Assembly (NCBI GenBank): GCA_036384655.1
Contig: DASVLX010000024.1
Location: 1-6,453, forward strand
Direction of reading: 5' to 3'
From: DASVLX01 sp036384655
GTDB lineage: Bacteria; Actinomycetota; Actinomycetes; Mycobacteriales; Pseudonocardiaceae
Length of the DNA stretch: 6,453 bases
Shown here: piece after piece, positions 1-4,393 of the stretch
Layout: every line of letters begins with the position of its first letter
How positions within the stretch are numbered: the stretch's first letter is position 1
Program-made: the position numbers and the translations under genes
The notes under the pieces: generated by a model
Database searches by the model: none
What the model was told of the DNA's origin: nothing
What the model saw: only the letters and a program-made list of their open reading frames with translations

Positions 1-15
1 CCCAGGCCGGAACAT
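1..15 (-). CDS. Start of a third gene of the leftward operon (5 codons visible)
   Basis: On the minus strand the stop of the 95-aa gene overlaps an ATG by one base (TGATG, positions 17-13), and the new frame stays open to the window edge, giving M-F-R-P-G. This stop-start arrangement is typical of translational coupling, and the upstream pair in the same operon also overlaps (GTGA). Five codons cannot identify a product. From the usual order of AICE gene clusters, an FtsK/SpoIIIE-like transfer ATPase or another transfer gene would be a reasonable expectation, but this is inference from context only. Confidence 0.4.
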
Positions 16-302
16 CAGGCACCGAGATCACCCGCCGCCCGCGCCCGATACAGCAACGACGCCACGGTGCCGATCGTGGGGATCTCGTCACCGGCCAGAT
101 ACTCGATGACCCGCCGATCCTGCGCACCCAACTCGATCCCGGCCAGCGGGGCCAGCAACGCCGAGACCTTCTCCGCGTGCCGACGCTCCCGCCATCCCTC
201 CGCGTACTCGTCGGCCTGCCGGTCCAGCAGCGCCGGAGTCGGCCGGTCGAACGGCGGCCGGACACCACGCGGTGCCGCGTCCAACGGTCCGCAGCGCTTC
301 AC
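15..302 (-). CDS. Small hypothetical protein of the element (95 aa)
   Basis: A 95-residue, highly charged protein with no membrane segment or signal peptide. It starts at a GTG (302-300) that overlaps the stop of the upstream membrane-protein gene by four bases (GTGA), so it is probably translated by coupling. The N-terminal ~25 residues are Pro/Arg-rich. Residues ~30-50 are a charged helix rich in Glu/Arg/Ala (EYAEGWRERRHAEK). The C-terminal third carries a compact segment ending VIEYLAGDEIPTIGTVASLL followed by YRARAAG. This tail resembles small proteins I associate with actinomycete integrative elements, where it reads as a short helix-turn-helix-like region, but I cannot assign a function. 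The coding call rests on codon bias, the coupled start and the tight packing. A DNA-binding accessory role is possible and unproven. Confidence 0.7.
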   Translation of the reverse strand: MKRCGPLDAAPRGVRPPFDRPTPALLDRQADEYAEGWRERRHAEKVSALLAPLAGIELGAQDRRVIEYLAGDEIPTIGTVASLLYRARAAGDLGA

Positions 303-676
303 AGCACGTCACCCCAGTCACGCGCGGCGGTGTCGTGCACCTCGGCCGCATCCTGCGCGGAAGCGGCACGGTCGAGTTCCGCCATGATCCAGCGAATCGC
401 CGCGTCCTGGTCCCCCATCCGCAACATCAGCGTCTGACGCAGCCTGCGCAGCAGCGCGAACACCACGGCGAACACCATCAGGCCGGTCACCGCAGGCACC
501 ATCGCCAGCATCGGCAGATCCAGCCACACGACGACCAGCAGCACGACGGCCACCGCCGGCACCAGCGTCGCGGTCGCGATGACCGGCGCGGCCAACCGCC
601 ACAGCGGGAACAACCACCAGGGCAGCGGCTTGGGCCGTTCGGCGATCACCGGGGTCTGTTCGGCATCCTTACTCAT
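299..676 (-). CDS. Two-TM membrane protein of the element (125 aa)
   Basis: I place the start at the ATG 676-674 because a perfect GGAGGT (689-684) lies seven bases upstream. The longer reading from a GTG at 739 would begin inside a strong hairpin and lacks such a site. The protein has a polar N-terminus (MSKDAEQTPVIAERPKP), a Trp/Pro-rich interface (PWWLFPLW, residues ~19-26), then two hydrophobic segments at ~29-52 and ~54-76 separated by the short WLDLP turn. After these comes a basic stop-transfer RRLRQ and a soluble, acidic, helical C-terminus of ~45 residues. The likely topology is a membrane hairpin with both ends in the cytoplasm. Its stop overlaps the next gene's start by four bases. 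It resembles small Spd/accessory membrane proteins of actinomycete conjugative elements in size and context only; I cannot name a family. Confidence 0.75.
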   Translation of the reverse strand: MSKDAEQTPVIAERPKPLPWWLFPLWRLAAPVIATATLVPAVAVVLLVVVWLDLPMLAMVPAVTGLMVFAVVFALLRRLRQTLMLRMGDQDAAIRWIMAELDRAASAQDAAEVHDTAARDWGDVL

Positions 677-702
677 GGGTCGGACCTCCATCATCCGATC
701 AA

Positions 703-737
703 GGCCCTCGGTTGGTGTTGCAGCACCGCCGAGGGCC
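703..737 (-). promoter_or_regulatory. Leader hairpin upstream of the membrane-protein operon
   Basis: Positions 703-711 (GGCCCTCGG) pair perfectly with 729-737 (CCGAGGGCC). Inside, GGTG 714-717 pairs with CACC 724-727 around a six-base TTGCAG loop. The structure lies between the predicted leftward promoter and the ribosome binding site of the membrane-protein gene, so it would form in that 5' untranslated leader, starting 14 bases upstream of GGAGGT. There is no U-tract on either strand, so a simple intrinsic terminator is unlikely. An attenuator, mRNA-stabilising element or protein-binding site are the options. Confidence 0.55.
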
Positions 738-742
738 ACCTA

Positions 743-764
743 TTTGTGTACATGCAGAAACTAG
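743..764 (+). repeat. Operator-like repeat, copy 1 (TGTACATGC core)
   Basis: This 22-bp copy matches positions 790-811 at 17 of 22 bases; the invariant parts are TTT, the 9-bp core TGTACATGC, AAA and the final AG. The copies are in the same orientation, 47 bp apart start to start. This one covers the predicted leftward -10 (TAGTTT on the minus strand, 763-758) and its start region, as expected for a repressor site controlling the membrane-protein operon. Confidence 0.55.
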
Positions 765-787
765 CGCATCGGGCGAGTAGCGCGCAA
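758..787 (-). promoter_or_regulatory. Predicted promoter of the leftward operon
   Basis: On the minus strand TTGCGC (787-782) and TAGTTT (763-758) are separated by 18 bp and resemble actinobacterial SigA-type -35 and -10 elements. Transcription would begin near 751, giving a leader of about 75 bases that contains the 703-737 hairpin and GGAGGT. The -10 lies inside repeat copy 1. The assignment is by consensus resemblance only. Confidence 0.4.
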
Positions 788-789
788 GG

Positions 790-811
790 TTTCTGTACAT
801 GCGAAAATCAG
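790..811 (+). repeat. Operator-like repeat, copy 2 (TGTACATGC core)
   Basis: Second copy of the 22-bp element described at 743-764. It contains the same TGTACATGC core and also a small dyad, TTTC (790-793) against GAAA (803-806). It overlaps the expected -35 position for the rightward gene at 826. With copy 1 on the leftward promoter, the pair could let one DNA-binding protein control both divergent transcripts. Confidence 0.55.
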
Positions 812-826
812 CTACCCTGCCAGGCA
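790..826 (+). promoter_or_regulatory. Predicted leaderless promoter of the rightward pair
   Basis: TACCCT at 813-818 fits the TANNNT -10 pattern and stands seven bases before the ATG at 826, the spacing expected when transcription starts at the initiation codon itself. A weak -35 (TTTCTG, 790-795) lies 17 bp further upstream, inside repeat copy 2. No Shine-Dalgarno sequence precedes the ATG, which supports a leaderless mRNA; these are common in actinomycetes. Confidence 0.4.
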
Positions 827-1029
827 TGAACGAGAAGCGGCGGCCGGGCCGGCCCGCGACGGGCCAGACACCCAACCGCAGTATCCGCATGGCCGACGAC
901 CGGTGGCAGCGTTTCGGCCAAGCCACCGAACAAGCCGGCACCGACCGATCCAGCGCCGTGAACGCCTTCGCCGCCTGGTACACCCGCGAGACCGACGCCC
1001 GGCTACCCCCACGGCCACCATGCGACTGA
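826..1029 (+). CDS. Small AT-hook/ribbon-helix-helix-like DNA-binding protein (67 aa)
   Basis: The ATG at 826 is chosen over one at 799 because 799 lies inside the upstream repeat and before the predicted -10. The product has 67 residues. Residues 5-13 (RRPGRPATG) match the AT-hook pattern with its GRP core. Residues ~16-24 (PNRSIRMAD) look like the single beta-strand of a ribbon-helix-helix (MetJ/Arc/CopG) domain, followed by helix A (DDRWQRFGQATEQAG, ~24-38) and helix B (DRSSAVNAFAAWYTRET, ~40-56). The C-terminal tail is Pro/Arg-rich. Such proteins are usually dimeric autorepressors, and the two TGTACATGC repeats just upstream are obvious candidate operators. The gene overlaps the next one by ten bases. 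The fold is assigned from pattern, not alignment. An AT-hook-only nucleoid-type protein is the alternative. Confidence 0.65.
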   Translation: MNEKRRPGRPATGQTPNRSIRMADDRWQRFGQATEQAGTDRSSAVNAFAAWYTRETDARLPPRPPCD

Positions 1030-1295
1030 CCACCGAGCAAATCCGGCAGGCCCACCGCGCCGGCCTGGCCGCCGGCCACAACCTCGCCCGGCCAGCCCTC
1101 GACAACCCGTATACCGCCGGCATCATCCCGCCGTGGCAGCCACCCGCCCGCACACCCGCCGAACGGCAAGCACGCGCCCAGCAGGACCAGGCCGCCCGCA
1201 TCCTCGCCCGCGTCTGGCTCACCGCCTGGCGGCACGGCATCGCCGAACACGCCCGGACACGCGGCATCAACACCACGATCGGCACCACCAACTGA
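1020..1295 (+). CDS. Small Rmf/CrpP-fold-like protein (91 aa)
   Basis: The gene starts at an ATG (1020) inside the end of the DNA-binding-protein gene, a ten-base overlap implying a shared transcript and coupled translation. The product is basic, soluble and 91 residues long. Residues 7-21 (QIRQAHRAGLAAGHN) form a short Gly/Ala helix, followed by DNPYTAG (28-34) and later by ILARVWLTAWRHGI (61-74). The order 'A..AG..AG', '(C/N)PY', 'A..W..(G/A)W..G' is what I recall for the ribosome-modulation-factor/CrpP fold, small proteins frequent on actinomycete mobile elements. Here the two halves are separated by an Ala/Arg/Gln-rich insert (~41-60), longer than in classical Rmf. Function is unknown: ribosome binding is the family precedent, but nothing here proves it. 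The predicted helix could equally belong to an unrelated family. Confidence 0.6.
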   Translation: MRLTTEQIRQAHRAGLAAGHNLARPALDNPYTAGIIPPWQPPARTPAERQARAQQDQAARILARVWLTAWRHGIAEHARTRGINTTIGTTN

Positions 1296-1421
1296 CCGGC
1301 CTCGCCCGTCCGGCCCGGCAGGCCCGCACGCCACCGCGTGATCACACCATCCGGCCCGGCACTGGACGGTAGCCACCTCGGCAGCTCATCCACGGGATAT
1401 CGCCAGGTGAGGCCAATCTAA

Positions 1422-1461
1422 ACAAGATCATCTTTGGGAGAAAATTGGGAGATGATCTTGT
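1422..1461. repeat. 12-bp perfect inverted repeat in an AT-rich island
   Basis: ACAAGATCATCT (1422-1433) is the exact reverse complement of AGATGATCTTGT (1450-1461), with a 16-base spacer. Outer bases continue the symmetry imperfectly (GGCC..CTA on the left, TAGGCC on the right). The surrounding ~50 bp is clearly richer in A and T than anything nearby. The position, about 95 bp from the tRNA core on the element side, fits an attachment-site arm bound by integrase, excisionase or a host factor. A terminator for the rightward gene pair is the alternative, though no U-tract follows. Confidence 0.6.
1434..1452 (+). repeat. Paired TTGGGAGA direct repeats, element side
   Basis: TTGGGAGA occurs at 1434-1441 and again at 1445-1452, starting 11 bp apart, so both copies face the same side of the DNA helix. 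The second copy overlaps the right arm of the inverted repeat. Short, helically phased direct repeats near the core are what tyrosine-integrase arm-type sites look like. The assignment is by form and position only. Confidence 0.45.
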
Positions 1462-1532
1462 AAGTAGGCCCGATCCAGACCTCTGGACACCAGCGGAGAC
1501 CAAAGCCCTGACCTGGCCACATCGGAGAACGT

Positions 1533-1601
1533 CGGGGTAGCGGGATCAACCTGACTTCGTTCGGGTCGAAGAGGTCGTGGGTTCAAATCCCGCCACCCCG
1601 A
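1533..1601 (+). pseudogene. tRNA-Pro(CGG) 3' half: att core at the element end
   Basis: The 3' half of a tRNA-Pro is intact. The anticodon stem CTTCG (1555-1559) pairs with CGAAG (1567-1571) around a loop carrying anticodon CGG (1562-1564). The variable loop is 1572-1576. The T-arm GTGGG (1577-1581) pairs with CCCGC (1589-1593) around loop TTCAAAT, and the 3' acceptor strand is CACCCCG (1594-1600) with discriminator A (1601). CCA is not encoded. Upstream, CGGGGT (1533-1538) could pair with six of the seven acceptor bases, but only 15 nt remain for the D-arm, with at best a three-pair stem (GGG 1542-1544, CCT 1550-1552), and no G-G D-loop is present. The likely reading is an att junction in which the 5' half belongs to the element. 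A degenerate tRNA-like gene is the alternative. The recombination core would be roughly 1555-1601. Confidence 0.65.
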
Positions 1602-1607
1602 CGGGAA

Positions 1608-1643
1608 AACCGCAGGTCATCGGGCATCCGGTGACCTGCGGTT
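1608..1643 (+). terminator. tRNA-Pro terminator hairpin
   Basis: AACCGCAGGTCA (1608-1619) is perfectly complementary to TGACCTGCGGTT (1632-1643). The stem continues inward by a wobble and three further pairs (1621-1623 with 1628-1630), leaving a GCAT tetraloop. It begins six bases after the tRNA discriminator base, the expected place for the transcription terminator of the tRNA gene. The tail is only TT, then CGCGTTT, as is common for high-GC actinomycetes. Confidence 0.75.
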
Positions 1644-1671
1644 CGCGTTTGGGGCTCTGCGATGTCCGATT

Positions 1672-1690
1672 CTGGGAGACGGTTGGGAGA
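1672..1690 (+). repeat. Paired GGGAGA direct repeats, chromosomal side
   Basis: CTGGGAGA (1672-1679) and TTGGGAGA (1683-1690) start 11 bp apart, the same spacing and nearly the same sequence as the pair at 1434-1452, but on the other side of the tRNA core. See the corresponding finding for possible meanings. Confidence 0.4.
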
Positions 1691-1834
1691 GATCCGCCAA
1701 CCCGCGGGATCACACCGGACAGCCGTCCCGTTTCGCCCAGTTCGCCATCACAGCAGGTCGGCCGCGTTGTCGGCGCGGTTCTCACCATCGCCGGTGGTGT
1801 CGATGGCTGAAAGTAGCCTGGCAGGATTGGCAAG

Positions 1835-3703
1835 GTGACGAACAACGCGCTGGCACGGATTCCGGAACACCTGTTCGACGACTCGGAACGAGAGCAGCGC
1901 TGGCGAGCCCGATTCACCGCGCCGCGGGTGTCGCTGCCGGACTGGGCCCGGGACGAGCCCCAGCACACGATCTACCTGTCGAACATCAGCGGGGTCTGGG
2001 AGGTTTACGCCTGGGACCGGCGGACCAACACGCACCGGCAGGTCACCGACCGGCCACATGGCACCTCGCATGCCGCGGTCAGCCCGGACGGCCAGCGGAT
2101 CTGGTGGTTCAACGACACCGCCGGTGACGAGCACGGCAACTGGGTGAACCAGCCTTTCGACGGCGGTACCGGCGCTGGCACCGGCCCCGAAGGCCTCACC
2201 GACCCGGCGGTGCCTGGCACGGACCCCGGTTATCCCGCGGGTCTGGAGATCGGTGAGCGGATCGTCGCGATCGGCACCGACACCGACGACGGCACGACGA
2301 TCTTGCTGTCCCGAGACGGCGGACCGGCCGAGGTCGTGTACGCCAGCGAGCACAACGCCGGGGTGGCCGCGCTGTCCCGCGACGACCGGCTGCTCGCGAT
2401 CGCGCATTCCGAACACGGCGACAGCCGTCACCCCGCGCTCCGCATACTGTCCACATCGGACGGCTCGACGCTGGCGGAGAAATGGGACGGCCCGGGACGT
2501 GGCCTTGACGCACTGGCATTCTCGCCGGTGCCCGGCGATACCCGGCTGCTCGTCGCGCATGAACGCCGTGGTCGCGACGAACTGCTGATCTGGGACGTCG
2601 GGAAGGACACCGAGGCTCTCGTCGAACTCGACCTGCCCGGCGATGTCACCGCCGACTGGTATCCCGACGGCACCTCGCTGCTCATCGCGCACACCTACCG
2701 GGCGAGGAACACCCTGCACCGCTATGACATCGCCACCGGCATACTGTCCACTTTGACCACCCCGGGGGGCACGATCGGCGCGGCGCACGCGCGGCCGGAC
2801 GGCACGGTGGAGTACTCGTGGTCCAATGCCGCGCAGCCGCCGCTGGTGCGCGAACTGCTGCCGGACGGCACGGACCGGGTCCTGCTGGAGCCGGCCGGCC
2901 CGAGCGCGCCACCGTCGGTGCCGGTCATCGACGCCCTGGTGCCCGGCCCGGGCGGCATCGTGCACGCACTGGTGTCGAGGCCAGCGGACGCGCCGGACCA
3001 GCCGCTGCCCACGGTGTTCAGCGTGCATGGTGGCCCACACGCGGCCGAGGAGGACCGTTTCTCCGCGTACCGCGCGGTGTGGCTGGACGCCGGGTTCGCG
3101 GTGGTGGAGGTCAACTACCGGGGTTCGACCGGCTATGGCACGGCCTGGCGGGACGCCATCGAGGGCCGGCCGGGACTGACCGAACTGGACGACATCGCCG
3201 CGGTACGGGACTGGGCCATCGAGACCCGGCTCGCCGACCCGGACCAGTGCGTGCTGGAGGGCGCCTCCTGGGGTGGCTACGTCACGCTGCTCGGGCTGGG
3301 CGTCCAGCCGGACCGCTGGGCGGCCGGGGCGGCCACCGTTCCCATCGCCGACTACATCACCGCGTACGCGGACGAGATGGAGCCGCTACGGGACTTCGAC
3401 CGCGCCCTGTTCGGCGGCTCGCCCGACGACGTGCCGGACCGGTACCGGGACTGCTCGCCGATCACCTACGTGGACCAGGTGCGTGCGCCGGTGTTGATCG
3501 TGGCCGGTGAGAACGACCCGCGCTGCCCGATCCGGCAGATCGACAACTACCTGGACCGGCTGATCGAGCGCGATGCCGAGTACGAGGTTTACCGGTACGA
3601 CGCGGGCCACGGCTCCCTCGTGGTCGCCGAGACGATCAAGCAGACCGCGATCACCGTGGACTTCGTGCTGCGGCACCTGGGCAAGCCCGGCTCGGATCAC
3701 TGA
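1835..3703 (+). CDS. S9-family serine peptidase (prolyl oligopeptidase/acylaminoacyl peptidase-like)
   Basis: This is a 622-residue serine peptidase of the S9 (COG1506) group, which cleaves short peptides or blocked N-termini. The GTG start at 1835 follows AGGA (1823-1826) by eight bases. Residues ~40-340 form a beta-propeller of repeated 'SPDG/RDDR...LLIAHT'-type strands that gates access to the active site. Residues ~365-617 are the alpha/beta-hydrolase domain. The catalytic triad is visible: Ser478 in GASWGG, Asp561 in VAGENDP and His592 in DAGHG. HGGP (398-401) and NYRGSTGYG (427-435) are the typical S9 oxyanion-region motifs. There is no signal peptide, so it is probably cytosolic. Length and motifs are complete for the family. 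Substrate (prolyl, acylaminoacyl or dipeptidyl) cannot be decided. It lies just outside the tRNA-Pro junction and converges on the FMN reductase gene across 29 bp. Confidence 0.93.
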   Translation: MTNNALARIPEHLFDDSEREQRWRARFTAPRVSLPDWARDEPQHTIYLSNISGVWEVYAWDRRTNTHRQVTDRPHGTSHAAVSPDGQRIWWFNDTAGDEHGNWVNQPFDGGTGAGTGPEGLTDPAVPGTDPGYPAGLEIGERIVAIGTDTDDGTTILLSRDGGPAEVVYASEHNAGVAALSRDDRLLAIAHSEHGDSRHPALRILSTSDGSTLAEKWDGPGRGLDALAFSPVPGDTRLLVAHERRGRDELLIWDVGKDTEALVELDLPGDVTADWYPDGTSLLIAHTYRARNTLHRYDIATGILSTLTTPGGTIGAAHARPDGTVEYSWSNAAQPPLVRELLPDGTDRVLLEPAGPSAPPSVPVIDALVPGPGGIVHALVSRPADAPDQPLPTVFSVHGGPHAAEEDRFSAYRAVWLDAGFAVVEVNYRGSTGYGTAWRDAIEGRPGLTELDDIAAVRDWAIETRLADPDQCVLEGASWGGYVTLLGLGVQPDRWAAGAATVPIADYITAYADEMEPLRDFDRALFGGSPDDVPDRYRDCSPITYVDQVRAPVLIVAGENDPRCPIRQIDNYLDRLIERDAEYEVYRYDAGHGSLVVAETIKQTAITVDFVLRHLGKPGSDH

Positions 3704-3730
3704 GCCGGCCGGGGCCACGCCGGGCGGCTC
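3702..3730. terminator. Putative bidirectional terminator between convergent genes
   Basis: GAGCCG (3702-3707, including the last two bases of the peptidase stop) pairs with CGGCTC (3725-3730). A few extra GC pairs are possible inside, around a GC-rich loop. It fills the 29-bp gap between the convergent peptidase and FMN reductase genes. There is no U-tract; the call depends on position and dyad. Confidence 0.45.
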
Positions 3731-3732
3731 GC

Positions 3733-4293
3733 CTAGGCCGTGCGGGCCAGCGCGAACTCCACGACCTGTGCGCCGATCACGCGGAGGGTGTTGGCGACCT
3801 TGGCGTCCGAGCAGTCGCCGTCGGCACCGATGGTGACCTCGCCGGAGTTGACGGCCGCGCCCAGCGGGGTCGGCCAGCCCCGCAGCGCGTGCACGACGGA
3901 CCGCAGCGCGGTGAGCGTGCTGACCGCGGCCTGCCAGCCACGGGCCACCGCCACACAGCCGACCGCCCGGCCGTCCAGGTAGGGCCTGCTGTCCTGGCGC
4001 AGGTCCTCGATGTAGTCCAGCGCGTTCTTGACCAGGCCGGACAGCGTGCCGTGGTAGCCGGGCGCGGCGAGCAGCACACCGTCCGCCGCGCGCAGGTCCT
4101 CGATCAGCCGGATGGCTGCCTCGGGACGATCCGGTACGGCCGGATCGTAGAAGGGCAACATCAGATCGGCGCCGGTGAACAGGCTGGTCTTGGCGCCCGC
4201 CTGCTCGGCGCCCGCCAGAGCGAGCCGCAGGGCCCGCTCCGACTGCGAGTCTCCCCGAATCGATCCTCCGATGCCGACCACGGAAACAGCCAT
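3733..4293 (-). CDS. NADPH-dependent FMN reductase family protein
   Basis: A 186-residue flavodoxin-fold oxidoreductase that uses NAD(P)H to reduce FMN or, in relatives, quinones, azo compounds or chromate. I place the start at ATG 4293-4291, preceded by AGGA eight bases upstream; the longer frame from 4404 would run across the divergent promoter gap and into the next gene. The first strand and phosphate loop read VSVVGIGGSIRGDSQSERAL (residues 3-22), matching the GS.R..S pattern that binds the FMN phosphate. LLAAPGYHGTLSGLVKNALD (74-93) is the family hallmark (P.Y.G..SG.LKN.LD) contacting the isoalloxazine ring. Length is typical. It diverges from the esterase gene with a 100-bp gap, in which I see no convincing promoter hexamers. 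The physiological acceptor is unknown. Confidence 0.9.
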   Translation of the reverse strand: MAVSVVGIGGSIRGDSQSERALRLALAGAEQAGAKTSLFTGADLMLPFYDPAVPDRPEAAIRLIEDLRAADGVLLAAPGYHGTLSGLVKNALDYIEDLRQDSRPYLDGRAVGCVAVARGWQAAVSTLTALRSVVHALRGWPTPLGAAVNSGEVTIGADGDCSDAKVANTLRVIGAQVVEFALARTA

Positions 4294-4393
4294 GGTCTCG
4301 ATCCTGCCATCGGTTTCGTGGTCATCGGCCACACGGTTGAAGACGTCCCATATCGTGACTTGCCGACGACTGCCGCTGTGGACGGGAGATGGC

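Larger units (their letters stand above)
1..1601. mobile_element. Right end of a tRNA-Pro-integrated element (probable AICE)
   Basis: The stretch is interpreted as the terminal part of an integrated actinomycete element. Seen directly: a cluster of very small, partly overlapping genes of accessory type, a divergent control region with paired repeats, an AT-rich island with repeats, and finally a tRNA-Pro 3' half (1555-1601) lacking a normal 5' half and D-arm. Known: AICEs such as pSAM2 integrate by tyrosine recombinases into the 3' end of tRNA genes and duplicate the tRNA 3' end at the far junction. Inferred: the intact tRNA-Pro, and probably the integrase, excisionase, Rep and FtsK-like transfer genes, lie left of the window, and position ~1601 is the outer limit. 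No integrase is visible here, so the class is inferred from context. A prophage or other genomic island using the same target is the alternative. Confidence 0.6.
1296..1834. other. Non-coding junction between element and chromosome
   Basis: No convincing protein gene lies in these 539 bp. From left to right it holds a GC-rich stretch with a 12-bp direct repeat (TCCGGCCCGGCA at 1309 and 1350), and an AT-rich island (about 1415-1466) with an inverted repeat and TTGGGAGA repeats. Then come a small dyad (TCCAGA 1474-1479 against TCTGGA 1482-1487), the tRNA-Pro 3' half, its terminator hairpin, a second pair of GGGAGA repeats, and about 140 bp leading to the peptidase gene. That last part holds only a small hairpin (GGAC 1717-1720, GTCC 1725-1728) and a weak -10-like TAGCCT at 1814-1819. 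Confidence 0.7.

Noticed and set aside
677..739. Longer start (GTG at 739) for the membrane protein
   Set aside because: It would start inside the perfect hairpin 703-737 and has no good ribosome site, while ATG 676 has GGAGGT at ideal spacing.
1309..1361. 12-bp direct repeat TCCGGCCCGGCA (1309 and 1350)
   Set aside because: It is composed only of locally common GC words, with no phasing or partner feature, so chance in GC-rich DNA is sufficient.
1..1600. CRISPR array, toxin-antitoxin pair or restriction system in the element part
   Set aside because: There are no regularly spaced repeats. The 826/1020 pair has an antitoxin-like first gene, but the second lacks any recognisable toxin motif (no PIN, RelE, Fic or MazF signatures).
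1546..1968. 140-aa minus-strand frame containing VGVAGFEPTTSSTRTKSG
   Set aside because: The AGFEPTTS segment is the well-known false translation of the antisense of a tRNA T-arm. The frame crosses the tRNA-Pro remnant and its terminator and then lies antisense to the peptidase gene.
1748..3040. 430-aa minus-strand open frame
   Set aside because: Antisense shadow of the S9 peptidase gene. It is Arg/Gly/Val-rich with no domain, whereas the plus-strand frame has a full propeller and catalytic triad.
4175..4393. 73-residue N-terminal extension of the esterase
   Set aside because: It is antisense to the start of the FMN reductase gene and has low-complexity composition. ATG 4394 has a GGGAG site and gives normal family length.
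4294..4393. Promoters in the divergent FMN reductase/esterase gap
   Set aside because: Isolated hexamers (TTGAAG 4337, TATCGT 4351) do not have workable spacing, so no promoter is claimed although some must exist.
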